DNA from: UBA3871 sp041797745
Lineage (GTDB): Bacteria > Bacillota > Clostridia > Peptostreptococcales > Anaerovoracaceae
Reading direction: 5' to 3'
Length of the DNA: 64,000 bases
NCBI GenBank assembly: GCA_041797745.1
Contig: JBHBZU010000054.1
Location: forward strand, 1 to 64,000
A program made the translations under genes and the position numbers. The notes under the pieces were generated by a model that searched no databases, was not told the origin of the DNA, and saw only the letters and a list, made by a program, of their open reading frames with translations. This document shows, one piece after another, positions 1 to 9,317 of the stretch; position 1 is the stretch's first letter, and every line of letters starts with the position of its first letter.

Positions 1-3000
1 GGAGACGGTTATGTTCAGGGTAATTTACCAAATGCTCCTGTCGGCACTTACATTCTTGTACATGCCAGCGAGCCTGCGGACAGCAGTCCTGTAAAGGCGG
101 AGTTTAAGGCGGAGCTGGATGACCTGTATTTAAAGTATGGGGAAGATTTTTACGGAAAAGAGGCTTTTGTTGCGGTTAAAAGTGCCTACTTGGAGGCCTG
201 CGAGGTTTTAAAGGATTCCGCAAGCACCATAAGACAGGCTTTCGACGCTAAAGAAAAAGCTGCTTCTGAAATAGGCAAAAAGATTAGTGAAACTGAAAAG
301 AAAAATATTTTGGTTGCGTATCAAATAGAAAACTTTTTCACTTGTCTTCCTAAGAGCGCAAAGGACCTGAACACTTCAAATAAAAGGCATTTTGAAAACC
401 TGAAGAGTCTGTACGAGGATATGACCGAATATCAGCGTGCTCAGCTTACAGCAGCTCAAGAGAAGCTTTATAAGGAGCTTTTGGAAGCCTATGGAGATGA
501 CGGCTCGGGACTTACTGCCGGCAAAAAACATAAAGTCAGAATAGAAATTGAAGATGAATCTGATTTAGGCGGTCGTGCCCACGGAATATTTTGCAGGGTA
601 AATGGCAGCGAGAAAGGCTACTATAAAGCGGCTTTCCAAGGTACTGAAATTTACGAAACAGAGCTTGAACCGGGAGATATCCTAGACATATATTTTACAT
701 TTAGGGTTTTAAACGATTATCCTCCACGCATGAGGGATGTGGAGCTTGTAAGCGGTGATGGCTCCTACAAGGATTCCAGTCGCAATTCTTCCGTCGGTTA
801 TAGTTCGGTAACAAATAAGATTGAAGAAAATGGCTATGAAATCTACTCTTGGCAAGACAGATTAAATGTTGTAGGAGGTAACAGCGACACGGTAATTCGT
901 GTCAGCTTTGTGGAAAAATCAGCCCCTGCAAGTGCCCTTGATAAAGCTAAAGAAACTGCTTTAGCGGAATTGAAAACCGCCTTTGACAGCTACAGCAAGA
1001 CGGAGTACAGCGGGGATAATTGGAAGCTTTTAGCGGAAGCCTATAACAGCGGAACTGTCGGAATCAGAGATTCAGACAGCGAAGAAAAGGTAGCTGATAT
1101 TAAAGCTACCGCCATAAAGGCTATGGCGGCAGTAAAAAAAGGCTTCACCTCTAATGAAACCGTAGGAAGTCTTGGCAGCGTACATGTGTTAATAGAAAAT
1201 ACCACCTATAAGGAAGCTCAATTTTATGGAAAAATAGTCGAGGCGGATATTCCGCTGGACAGCTCTACCACCATGATGACGGCTGTCCTTGAAGCCTTGG
1301 AGAGAACAGGTTTTGATTGGAAAAACTCTACCGGAGACAAGAGTAAGAAGATAGAGTATCTTGCTTCCATTTCCAAGGGCGGCAAGGAGCTTGGTGAGTT
1401 CGACGGCGGACCTCAATCAGGATGGATGGGAACTCTGAACGACTGGTTCGTGAATGAGGGTTTCCAGAACTTTAAGGCAAATTCAGCAAGTCGTGATTAC
1501 CGCGTTGTTGACGGCGACTATATTCACATAATGTATACTCAAAGCGGTTATGGTGAAGACCTGGGCGGAACATGGTACAATTCTGACACCTCTCTTAAAA
1601 ATTTATCTATATCTGGAGGCAGATTATATCCTGCCTTTGACGGTGCGGTAAAAGAATATCTGCTGGTACGAAACGGCTCAGATATATCCGCATTACCTGT
1701 TGCCGCAAACAAGAATTATCAGGTAAAGACCTTTATAAATGAAAAGAATACACAAAGAGATGTGGACTACTATCGTAGAGGTGAAAACATACCTGTAACA
1801 TCGGGAGACGATATACAGATAGGTGTTGGAGAGCGCAACTGGCTTTCCATGAACAAGCAGGGAGCGGAGGCACGCTACTATACAGGCACATGGTATACCA
1901 TCCATGTGATAGACAGTGAAAGCTATACCGCAGTTGAAAACCTTATAAAAGCCATAGGACGCATGAACTATTCAGATTACAAGGATAAGCAAACTGCCAT
2001 AGACATGGCTCAAAAGGCTTACGAGTATCTCAGCCAATCTGCTAAAAATCAGGTTTCCAATGTAGAGACCTTAAAGCAGGCTACAGAAGACCTGAAATCC
2101 TATACCAAGATAGACAATGTAAAGAAATTGCTTGCTGAAATTCCTGTAAAGAGCAAGTTAAGCAAAGCCGATATTGCCAAGGTAAAAGCGGCAAGAAATG
2201 CCTATGACGGACTTAACAAGAAAGAACAGGGTTATATAACCGTTGGAGATGTTACAAAATATAACGATGCAGTTGAGTGGCTAAAGGCACAGGGTGATAC
2301 CAGCGTTTCACGAATTGGCGGAGCGGAATTTATGCCCGGCGGTGAAGTTATCGTTCCTGAAACAACTGTTAACGGAACGGAAGCTAAAGCTTCGGTTACT
2401 AAAACTCAAATCTCCGAGGCTGTAAAGGCTACTAAAGCGGGAGGAAGCAGTGCGGTTAAAATTGCTCCGCAAAATACCGAGGGAGCCAAGAGTATTACTG
2501 TAAGCGTTCCAAAGACCGCTGCAAAGGAAATTGTGGCAGAAAAGAATTTGGCTATTGAAGTTGAAACTTTCGCAGGAACTGTGACTGTTCCGTCAGAGGC
2601 TCTGTCTTCCATTGTTGAAAGCGCCAAAGGTTCGGACATAGAAATAAATATTGCGAAAAAAACAGAGTCCGATGTAACGGATAAAACCGTGGATACTTCA
2701 AGTAAAATGGTATTTTCTGTAACCATTACCTCAGGGGGTAAGGAGATAAACCGCTTCGGAGGAAACAGCATTACAATAGATCTTCCTGTGGACAACAGGT
2801 TCGCAGAGGGGGGCAAATATAATGTTGTACAGATATCCAAAGACGGCAAAAAAGAAATCCTCCTAGGTAAATGTATAAAGGTGAGCGGAAAACTCGTGGT
2901 ACGGGTAAGTACAACACACCTTAGTATCTTTGTCGTTCAAAACGAAAAGCTGATGTCCTTTACAGATATAGCAGGACACTGGGCGGAAGACGGAATAAAG

Positions 3001-3501
3001 TATGTTTACGGTAAAGGAATCATGGGTGGAACAGGAGATGTGACTTTCTCCCCTGAAATGACTCTAAGCCGTGCTATGCTGGTAACTATGCTCTATCGTC
3101 TTGAGGGCGAGCCGAAGATAGATAAACCAAACTCCTTTAAGGATGTGGAGAGCGGCAAGTGGTATGCAGACGCTATCTCTTGGGCTGCGGCAAACGACAT
3201 TGTCGGCGGCTTCGGAGAGGGAATATTTGCTCCTAATCAGGACATTACAAGAGAGCAGATGGCAGCTATTCTCTACAGGTACTCAAAGTACAAGAAATAC
3301 GATACTTCTAAAATGGGTGAACTTTCCGACTTTCCTCACTCATCAGAAATAAAAGATTGGGCTTTAGAGCCTATAAAGTGGGCAAAGGGAGAGGGTCTCA
3401 TCAGTGGCCGCACAAAGACTGCCATTGTGCCGAAAGGTACGGCGAAGCGCGGTGAAGCAGCAGTAATCCTAATGAGATTTATGGAGAATGTGGTGAAGTA
3501 A
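1..3501 (+). CDS. SLH-anchored surface protein with DUF4430 (transcobalamin C-terminal-like) domain, 5' end outside window
   Basis: The frame is open from base 1 to the TAA at 3499-3501 (1166 codons), so the gene starts upstream; the in-frame TTG at 190 is internal, not a start. A helical FIVAR-like segment lies at about 945-1145. A DUF4430-like domain follows at about 1180-1580, with the typical SGWM, N-W and DGD elements. A second helical stretch is near 2100-2300 and a beta-rich stretch follows. Three SLH domains at about 2956-3120, 3130-3290 and 3316-3495 would hold it on the cell-wall polymer. DUF4430 is named after the C-terminal domain of transcobalamin, but bacterial copies are mostly of unknown ligand. 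The next gene shares the SLH anchor. Extracellular location is inferred because the signal peptide is off the edge. Confidence 0.85.
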   Translation, partial: GDGYVQGNLPNAPVGTYILVHASEPADSSPVKAEFKAELDDLYLKYGEDFYGKEAFVAVKSAYLEACEVLKDSASTIRQAFDAKEKAASEIGKKISETEKKNILVAYQIENFFTCLPKSAKDLNTSNKRHFENLKSLYEDMTEYQRAQLTAAQEKLYKELLEAYGDDGSGLTAGKKHKVRIEIEDESDLGGRAHGIFCRVNGSEKGYYKAAFQGTEIYETELEPGDILDIYFTFRVLNDYPPRMRDVELVSGDGSYKDSSRNSSVGYSSVTNKIEENGYEIYSWQDRLNVVGGNSDTVIRVSFVEKSAPASALDKAKETALAELKTAFDSYSKTEYSGDNWKLLAEAYNSGTVGIRDSDSEEKVADIKATAIKAMAAVKKGFTSNETVGSLGSVHVLIENTTYKEAQFYGKIVEADIPLDSSTTMMTAVLEALERTGFDWKNSTGDKSKKIEYLASISKGGKELGEFDGGPQSGWMGTLNDWFVNEGFQNFKANSASRDYRVVDGDYIHIMYTQSGYGEDLGGTWYNSDTSLKNLSISGGRLYPAFDGAVKEYLLVRNGSDISALPVAANKNYQVKTFINEKNTQRDVDYYRRGENIPVTSGDDIQIGVGERNWLSMNKQGAEARYYTGTWYTIHVIDSESYTAVENLIKAIGRMNYSDYKDKQTAIDMAQKAYEYLSQSAKNQVSNVETLKQATEDLKSYTKIDNVKKLLAEIPVKSKLSKADIAKVKAARNAYDGLNKKEQGYITVGDVTKYNDAVEWLKAQGDTSVSRIGGAEFMPGGEVIVPETTVNGTEAKASVTKTQISEAVKATKAGGSSAVKIAPQNTEGAKSITVSVPKTAAKEIVAEKNLAIEVETFAGTVTVPSEALSSIVESAKGSDIEINIAKKTESDVTDKTVDTSSKMVFSVTITSGGKEINRFGGNSITIDLPVDNRFAEGGKYNVVQISKDGKKEILLGKCIKVSGKLVVRVSTTHLSIFVVQNEKLMSFTDIAGHWAEDGIKYVYGKGIMGGTGDVTFSPEMTLSRAMLVTMLYRLEGEPKIDKPNSFKDVESGKWYADAISWAAANDIVGGFGEGIFAPNQDITREQMAAILYRYSKYKKYDTSKMGELSDFPHSSEIKDWALEPIKWAKGEGLISGRTKTAIVPKGTAKRGEAAVILMRFMENVVK

Positions 3502-3526
3502 ATTATTAAAGTTAAATCTTTTATGG

Positions 3527-3556
3527 GGCGGACAGGTTTTCCCTGTTCGCCTTGTT
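3527..3556 (+). terminator. possible hairpin terminator after the SLH/DUF4430 gene
   Basis: GGCGGACAGG (3527-3536) pairs with CCTGTTCGCC (3542-3551) through ten positions including one G-T wobble, with a 5-nt loop. The following T-run (TTGTTT) is interrupted, so termination may be partial. Confidence 0.5.
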
Positions 3557-3587
3557 TCCATGAGGGGAAAAAGATAGGAGGAATTTC

Positions 3588-5255
3588 ATGAAAGCAGGAT
3601 TAAATAGAAAAATAGTCCTTTTTATTATGGTACTTTCCCTTGTATTCGGGCTTGCCGTTCCGGCAACGGCGCTTTCAAAGGATGAACTGAAAGTGTCTGT
3701 GGAACAGGCGGGACGCTATATGGCAGGGGCTGTAAAGAACCCTCAAGTTTCTTCCATCGGTGGAGAATGGGCGGTAATCGGTCTTGCTCGCAGCGGCTAT
3801 TTTATGCCGGAGGAATACTATCAAAACTATTATGCAAGGGTGGAGGAGTATGTAAAGGCTTGTAACGGCATTCTTCACAAGAAGAAATACACCGAATACA
3901 GTCGCATTATCGTGGCACTTTCCGCCATTGGAAAGGACGCAAGAGATGTGGCAGGCTACGACCTTACATATGCTCTTGGTGACTACGATAAGACGATTTG
4001 GCAAGGGCTAAACGGGCCTATTTGGGCGCTTATTGCTCTTGACACAAGAAATTATCCTATACCTAAAAACAAAGAGGCTAAAACTCAAGCGACACGACAA
4101 ATGTATGTAAATCGCATACTTGAGTGTCAGCTCTCTGACGGAGGCTGGAGCTTGTTTGGGGGAACCGATTCGGCAAGCTTGGGAGATAAGGTTTCCGATC
4201 CTGATATTACGGGAATGGCTCTTCAAGCTTTGGCTAAATATCAAGATCAGCCTGCCGTTGCAAAGGCCACAAAGGAAGCTCTTGCTTGCATGAGTGCAAA
4301 GCAGGATGAAAGCGGAGGCTTTTCAAGCTGGGGAACTTCCAATTCGGAAAGCTGCGTGCAGATTGTTGTCGCACTCTGTGAACTTGGAATCTCCTTGGAT
4401 GACCCTCGCTTTGTAAAAGGAGGAAAAACCCTTTTAGATAATTTAAAATCTTATCAGCTTGGGGACGGAAGCTTTCTCCATGTATTCTCAGGTTCGGGAA
4501 GCAATCAAATGGCGTCAGAACAGGGGTTTTACGGAATAGTGGCGGCTCTTAGGGCGCAGGAGGGGAAAAACAGCCTTTATCGCATGGGAGATGCCATATC
4601 CATAGGAAAAGGGAGCAATATTCCTGCAAATAAAGGTGAAACCCTTAAAGGAAAACACAAAGATGTAAAAGCTATGCCTATCATCGCAGCGGGAATAACC
4701 TTTGAGGACATTATATTCAGTCCGAACATATCCGCCATTGAGACCCTTGCTTCAAGGGGAATCATAAACGGCAAAAGCGCAGGAAAGTTTGAACCCGATA
4801 AACAGATGACGAGGGCGGAGTTTGCGACGATAGTTACAAGAGGCTTGGGGCTTGCAGAGGAAGACACTGGAGTATTCAGCGATGTGACTTCGGACAAATG
4901 GTATGCAGGCTATATCGGTACTGCGAACAAGTACGGAATTGTCAGCGGTACGGGAGACGGAAAGTTCAATCCGTCGGGCACTATAACAAGGCAGGAGGCT
5001 GCAACAATGGTGGCTCGTGCGGCAATGCTCTGCGGCATGGACACAAATATTTCGGATTCCGAGGCTAGAGATATTTTGTCTCAATTCGGCGATTATATAA
5101 CTATTGCAGGCTGGGGCAAGGGCTCCATGGCATTTTGCTACAAGGAGGGCATACTGGACGCTTCGGCACTCAACGCCGAGCCTAAGGTTCCTATACTTCG
5201 CAGTGAAATTGCTCAAATGCTCTTTAATATGCTTTCTGAGGCAAAATTAATTTAG
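3588..5255 (+). CDS. Secreted alpha/alpha-toroid (prenyltransferase/squalene-oxidase repeat) protein with three SLH domains
   Basis: 555 residues. An N-terminal signal peptide is evident (two basic residues, hydrophobic core, PATA near residue 26-29). Residues about 35-345 form repeated helical units with DGGW, GGFSSWG and LGDGSF turns, typical of the terpenoid-cyclase/prenyltransferase toroid fold that is also the N-terminal domain of intrinsic factor and transcobalamin. Three SLH domains occupy about 366-420, 428-485 and 495-550. A strong Shine-Dalgarno (AGGAGG, 3575-3580) precedes the ATG. No cyclase DDxD-type acid motif is obvious, so a binding role is more likely than catalysis. It follows the DUF4430/SLH gene; both probably sit in the S-layer. 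Confidence 0.8.
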   Translation: MKAGLNRKIVLFIMVLSLVFGLAVPATALSKDELKVSVEQAGRYMAGAVKNPQVSSIGGEWAVIGLARSGYFMPEEYYQNYYARVEEYVKACNGILHKKKYTEYSRIIVALSAIGKDARDVAGYDLTYALGDYDKTIWQGLNGPIWALIALDTRNYPIPKNKEAKTQATRQMYVNRILECQLSDGGWSLFGGTDSASLGDKVSDPDITGMALQALAKYQDQPAVAKATKEALACMSAKQDESGGFSSWGTSNSESCVQIVVALCELGISLDDPRFVKGGKTLLDNLKSYQLGDGSFLHVFSGSGSNQMASEQGFYGIVAALRAQEGKNSLYRMGDAISIGKGSNIPANKGETLKGKHKDVKAMPIIAAGITFEDIIFSPNISAIETLASRGIINGKSAGKFEPDKQMTRAEFATIVTRGLGLAEEDTGVFSDVTSDKWYAGYIGTANKYGIVSGTGDGKFNPSGTITRQEAATMVARAAMLCGMDTNISDSEARDILSQFGDYITIAGWGKGSMAFCYKEGILDASALNAEPKVPILRSEIAQMLFNMLSEAKLI

Positions 5256-5279
5256 GCTTTTATGCTTACTGATTTTTAC

Positions 5280-5314
5280 ACCGGATGTGCTTATACACCT
5301 CCGGTATTTTTGTG
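5280..5314 (+). terminator. Rho-independent terminator
   Basis: ACCGGA (5280-5285) pairs with TCCGGT (5300-5305), with inner TGTG/TACA pairing, followed by TATTTTTGTG. It sits 25 nt after the toroid/SLH gene. Confidence 0.75.
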
Positions 5315-5411
5315 TTTAAAAAACTTTATTTCCCTAAATTCTTTATAGTTTATTCACAAATACAGCTGTCAGAACAAGAGGTTAAACAAGGGTTTATAGG
5401 GAACTGAAAAT

Positions 5412-5440
5412 TTGCTCTTTTGTGGCGTTTCTGCTATAAT
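5412..5440 (+). promoter_or_regulatory. SigA-type promoter for the tocopherol-cyclase-like gene
   Basis: TTGCTC (5412-5417), 17-bp spacer, TATAAT (5435-5440). Start of transcription would be near 5447, giving a leader of about 100 nt. The rest of the 5256-5547 gap is AT-rich and I see nothing else in it. Confidence 0.5.
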
Positions 5441-5547
5441 ACACTATGTATAGCTATAAACTCTTCCTCTATTTTAGCTATTACCGTATATGAAATATTT
5501 CTTTATTTAGAAATAGAAAGGACTTCCACATTAGGAGATAGACACAA

Positions 5548-6681
5548 ATGTTCAACACACACAGCAGAAGTAAAAACAAGTTTATGCTGGAGGGCTCTTT
5601 AGCTAAACACGGATATGACCGATGGTGGCATTCCTTTACTGCTAAAAGCGAAAAAACAGGCGAGGAAAGGGCTTTTTTTATCGAGTTTTTTGCTTGCAAC
5701 CCGAAGTTTAGAGGAGAGGAAGCAGTATTGGGGCAACTGGAAGAAAACTTACTTATGGACGTAAAACCGTCTTATTTGATGATAAAGGTAGGTTGCTGGG
5801 GCAGAAATAATTGTCAACTGAACAAATTCTACGGATGGAAGCAGGTAAAAATGAGCAAAGGCAGCAATTTCCGCATTAAAGCCGGAGGCTGCTATATGTC
5901 GGAAACTGAACTTAGAGGAAGCGTAGAGGTCAGTATTCACGAATCCCTTACTCATCCCGAATGGATGAGCGACGCAGGTTCTATACAATGGAATTTGAAA
6001 ATTACCAAGGATATTGCTTTCAATGTGGGCTACGGTACCGGGGCTATTTTCCGAGCTCTCAAGGCTTTTGAGACTTATTGGCACGCGGAGGGCATGAAGA
6101 GCATGTTTGAGGGCACTATTATTTATAATGGTGAGCGCTATGCTGTTACAAAGGACAGCTCCTACGGTTACGCCGATAAAAATTGGGGTACGGCATTTAT
6201 CAGTCCGTGGCTTTGGCTTTCGTCAAACTGTATCAAAAGCAACATAAGTGACAGACAGCTATATGACACTGTATTTAATATTGGAGGTGGCAGACCCAAG
6301 GCTTTTTTCAAGACTTTGAACAGAAGATTGATTGGTGCACTTTGGTATGAGGGGAAGCCTTATGAATTTAATTTTTCTAAATGGTGGACACATCTTAAAT
6401 CTGATTTTTCCTGTACTGAAACGGATTCCGAGGTTCTTTGGCATGTAAGGCTGGAAAATAATAAAAATATTTTAGAAGTAGAGGCGAAGTGCCAAAAGCT
6501 CAATATGATTTTAATCAACTATGAGGATCCGGCAGGGGAAAAACGCCATAACCGTCTTTGGAACGGCGGAAACGGTACAGCCATAGTTCGCTTATATGAA
6601 AAGAAAAAGACTTCACCTATTATGATAGACAGTTTTACAGCTACACATCTAGGCTGTAAATATGGAGAATTTGATTATTAA
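5548..6681 (+). CDS. Tocopherol-cyclase-family (lipocalin-like) protein
   Basis: 377 residues, no signal peptide. It carries HGYDRWWHSF near residue 21, an ACNP motif near 50, a YGYADKNWG...PWLWLSSN block near residue 205-230, and an HLGCKYGEFD tail. These are the hallmarks I associate with the tocopherol cyclase family (PF14249), a tandem lipocalin-like barrel. In plants and cyanobacteria the family closes the chromanol ring; in anaerobic Clostridia the substrate is unknown and no tocopherol pathway is visible here. AGGAGA (5532-5537) precedes the ATG by 10 nt. The downstream gene is a sugar symporter, which gives no clear functional hint. Family call moderately sure, function unassigned. 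Confidence 0.6.
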   Translation: MFNTHSRSKNKFMLEGSLAKHGYDRWWHSFTAKSEKTGEERAFFIEFFACNPKFRGEEAVLGQLEENLLMDVKPSYLMIKVGCWGRNNCQLNKFYGWKQVKMSKGSNFRIKAGGCYMSETELRGSVEVSIHESLTHPEWMSDAGSIQWNLKITKDIAFNVGYGTGAIFRALKAFETYWHAEGMKSMFEGTIIYNGERYAVTKDSSYGYADKNWGTAFISPWLWLSSNCIKSNISDRQLYDTVFNIGGGRPKAFFKTLNRRLIGALWYEGKPYEFNFSKWWTHLKSDFSCTETDSEVLWHVRLENNKNILEVEAKCQKLNMILINYEDPAGEKRHNRLWNGGNGTAIVRLYEKKKTSPIMIDSFTATHLGCKYGEFDY

Positions 6682-6791
6682 AAAACGGATTATGAAAATT
6701 TTATTATTGAAAACATGATTGTTATTTAAGAACGGATAACTAAAAATTTGATTACATAAAAACTTAATTATTTAAAACTTGATGATTGAAA
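6682..6791. repeat. AT-rich spacer of degenerate repeat units
   Basis: From the stop codon of the upstream gene the spacer consists of loosely similar units ending in AAAAC or AGAAC (near 6700, 6717, 6735, 6764 and 6779) with recurring GATTATT/GATTGTT cores. It reads as decayed tandem duplication rather than a regulatory region. No clear Shine-Dalgarno for the next gene is present. Confidence 0.35.
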
Positions 6792-8234
6792 ATGAAACTA
6801 AATATTAAAACAAAAATCGCATACGGAGTCACGGCAATAGCCGATCAATGTTTATTTTATTCCTACGGAACTTTCTTTATGTTTTTCCTGACTACAGTGG
6901 CAGGTATCAGTCCGGCAACAGCAGGAATTATTTCAGCTATCGGAGCTATATGGGACGCCCTTGTGGCACCTGTAGCAGGTTATATATCGGACAATACTCA
7001 CAGCAGGTGGGGAAAGCGAAAGCCTATTACCATGGGCTTTGCATTTCCGATGGCAGTTACAACTGCCCTCATGTTTACCTATGTGGATATGGCTATGCCC
7101 CTTAGGATAGCCTATTATACGGTTATTACCATGCTTTTTTGGACAGCATTTCCTATGTTCTTCATTCCTTTTTTAGCATGGGGTGCAGAACTGACGGAAG
7201 ATTATACTGAAAGAACGACATTAAGGTCTTATGCCTACGTGGGAAATACCGCAGGTATGGCGATAGGTACTTTATTACCTACGGTGATGGTGGATTATCT
7301 CATAAGACTGGGCAAAAGTGATGTGGTGGCTTGGCAGCTTGCCATGCTGCTTGTGGCTGTCTGCGTGGGACTGGTGCTCTTCTTCGGACCCATGCCTATT
7401 AAAGCCGTTTCCACGGCGCTTACAAAAGAGGAAAGACTTGCGCGAATTAAGGAAAAGAGGTTTAAGGAAAAGGCGAGTCTAATTTCAAAGCTTAACCATA
7501 TAATTTCGGAATTTGGTCAGGTGTTAAAGCTCAAGGCACTGGTAATCATACTGACTGCCAGCATACTCTATCTTATGGCAAGTACCATCTTCGCTTCGGA
7601 CAGAATGTACTTCTTTACCTACAACATGAAGCTGTCTACAACGGAAACTTCCATGCTTATGGCTGTAGCTACGTTCTCCGGAGTTTTACTGCTGCCCGCC
7701 ATTAGCGCCACGAAGAACGTGGCAGATAAGAAGACTCAATATATTGTAGGAATTTGTGGCTGTTCAGCGGTAATGTGCCTCTTCAGATTTTTAGCACCAA
7801 CCGACATGACAGCGGGAATTTTGGTTATGTTTGCCTTTGGTGTGTCCAATATGCTGTATTGGCAACTGTTACCCGCCATGCTCTATGATGTGTGCGAGGT
7901 GGACGAGCTTATCAGCGGAAAGCAAAGACAGGGAACCATAGTGTCTCTCCAGTCTCTTGTGGAATCCGTATCTGAGGCGGTGGGTATGCTTGCCTTAGGC
8001 TTTGTGCTTGAGCTTGCAGGCTTTTCCGCAGAACTTACACATCAGACAGCTTCTGCACTGTTTTGGGTCAGTAATTGCTTCACATTGGTACCGGTGGTAT
8101 TTATGCTTGCGTCTGCAATTATGATATTTATATATCCTATTACCTCCAAAAACTTTGCTAAAATATTGGAGGCGGTAGAGCGGCAGAGAAAGGGTGAAAC
8201 CGTAGATTTATCGAAATTTAATGGAATCATATAA
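6792..8234 (+). CDS. GPH-family (glycoside-pentoside-hexuronide) cation symporter
   Basis: 480 residues from the ATG at 6792; an in-frame TTG at 6786 is the only nearby alternative and neither has a good Shine-Dalgarno. About twelve hydrophobic segments are visible. The loop after TM2 contains DNTHSRWGKRKP, the family signature (D-x-T-x-SRWGxR-P) of MelB/XylP-type sugar:cation symporters. A long cytoplasmic loop follows TM6 (about residue 205-240, rich in K/E). The substrate cannot be told from sequence. No glycosidase or sugar kinase is adjacent, so it is either solitary or part of a scattered regulon. The stop codon is the first three bases of a perfect 19-bp tandem duplication. Confidence 0.8.
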   Translation: MKLNIKTKIAYGVTAIADQCLFYSYGTFFMFFLTTVAGISPATAGIISAIGAIWDALVAPVAGYISDNTHSRWGKRKPITMGFAFPMAVTTALMFTYVDMAMPLRIAYYTVITMLFWTAFPMFFIPFLAWGAELTEDYTERTTLRSYAYVGNTAGMAIGTLLPTVMVDYLIRLGKSDVVAWQLAMLLVAVCVGLVLFFGPMPIKAVSTALTKEERLARIKEKRFKEKASLISKLNHIISEFGQVLKLKALVIILTASILYLMASTIFASDRMYFFTYNMKLSTTETSMLMAVATFSGVLLLPAISATKNVADKKTQYIVGICGCSAVMCLFRFLAPTDMTAGILVMFAFGVSNMLYWQLLPAMLYDVCEVDELISGKQRQGTIVSLQSLVESVSEAVGMLALGFVLELAGFSAELTHQTASALFWVSNCFTLVPVVFMLASAIMIFIYPITSKNFAKILEAVERQRKGETVDLSKFNGII

Positions 8235-8269
8235 CTTAATCAATGACATTTAACTTAATCAATGACATT
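8232..8269 (+). repeat. Perfect 19-bp tandem duplication starting exactly at a stop codon
   Basis: TAACTTAATCAATGACATT occurs at 8232-8250 and again at 8251-8269 without mismatch. The first three bases are the TAA stop of the symporter gene. The match does not extend upstream into the coding sequence. Confidence 0.95.
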
Positions 8270-8350
8270 GAAACAGTTAAAATAATCATATTAAAATAAC
8301 TAAATCAAGGGCATTATATTTCGATAAAATTATTGACGGAAAGGTGAATT

Positions 8351-9313
8351 GTGAAGTACATAAAAGGAAAAGTTTATGCCGATGTTGAGGGACTGGAAAG
8401 CGTTGAAACGGCGCTTATGGATTTAGGAGTTGGAGCTTTGGAAATCAGCGACCCAAGAGACATTGACGACCTGCTTAACAAAAAACATGATTATGACTGG
8501 GACTACATAGACGAATCGGTATTGGAACAAAAGAGGGAAGAACCCTCTGTGAGCTTTTATTTGGACGATAACGAGGAAAGTAGGAAACTGCTGAAACGAG
8601 TTGAAGAACTATGCGAAAAACTTCTTAAAAGCGAAAATGGAGCTTCTTACGGCAACTTGCGTTTTGAAAGGGAAGTAGTAGACGACAATGACTGGAAAGA
8701 CAAGTGGAAAGAATATTTTAAGCCTGCACACGTAACCGAACGCATTGTGGTGAAGCCTACATGGGAAGAATACGAAAAAACTCCCGACGAGCTTGTTATT
8801 GAAATAGACCCCGGTGCAGCCTTTGGAACGGGAACCCACCCAACCACTACAGGCTGCATTACCTTGATGGAAAAGTATTTAAGTCCTGGTATGAAAGTGC
8901 TGGATGTGGGTTGCGGAAGCGGCATACTGTCTATTGCCGCCGGTCTTTTGAATGCGGGAGACTGTCTTGGAATAGAAATTGACCCTGTGGCAGTGGAAAT
9001 AGGAAAGGCAAATGTGGCATTAAACCGTCTCTCCGATAGAGTAAAGGTAAGCTATGGTGACCTTACTAAAGGCATTGACTATCAGGCGGACATTGTCGTA
9101 GCAAACCTTATGGCAGACTTGGTAAAGCTGTTAACGAAAGATGTGGCTCGCCATCTTAAAAGCGGGGGAGTGTATATTTCCTCGGGGATATTGCTGGAAC
9201 TTAAAGAGGAGCTTTGCGACTTTATTAGGGGTGCCGGCTTTGAAATAATAGATGTTTATGAAAATGAAAAGGATGGAGGCTGGTGTGCTATAGCTGCCAG
9301 ATTGACAAGGTAA
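8351..9313 (+). CDS. prmA: Ribosomal protein L11 methyltransferase PrmA
   Basis: 320 residues, GTG start with GGAAAGGTG just upstream. The N-terminal third is the L11-recognition domain (residues 1-110, acidic, divergent). The C-terminal SAM-dependent methyltransferase domain has VLDVGCGSG (motif I, about residue 184-192), an IEIDP acidic loop, and NLMADL (the N-L/P-x motif IV of PrmA). PrmA trimethylates the N-terminus and lysines of L11 in the cytoplasm. It is followed after 4 nt by rsmE, a very common pairing in Firmicutes. Length is normal for the family. Confidence 0.93.
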   Translation: MKYIKGKVYADVEGLESVETALMDLGVGALEISDPRDIDDLLNKKHDYDWDYIDESVLEQKREEPSVSFYLDDNEESRKLLKRVEELCEKLLKSENGASYGNLRFEREVVDDNDWKDKWKEYFKPAHVTERIVVKPTWEEYEKTPDELVIEIDPGAAFGTGTHPTTTGCITLMEKYLSPGMKVLDVGCGSGILSIAAGLLNAGDCLGIEIDPVAVEIGKANVALNRLSDRVKVSYGDLTKGIDYQADIVVANLMADLVKLLTKDVARHLKSGGVYISSGILLELKEELCDFIRGAGFEIIDVYENEKDGGWCAIAARLTR

Positions 9314-9317
9314 GAAT

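Noticed and set aside
2406..2849. Reverse-strand ORFs inside the SLH, cbi and ispH genes
   Set aside because: They are shadows of clear forward genes, lack ribosome-binding sites and have no recognisable domains.
190..3501. First surface gene starting at 190
   Set aside because: The codon at 190 is TTG without a ribosome-binding site and the frame stays open with protein-like sequence to base 1, so the start is outside the window.
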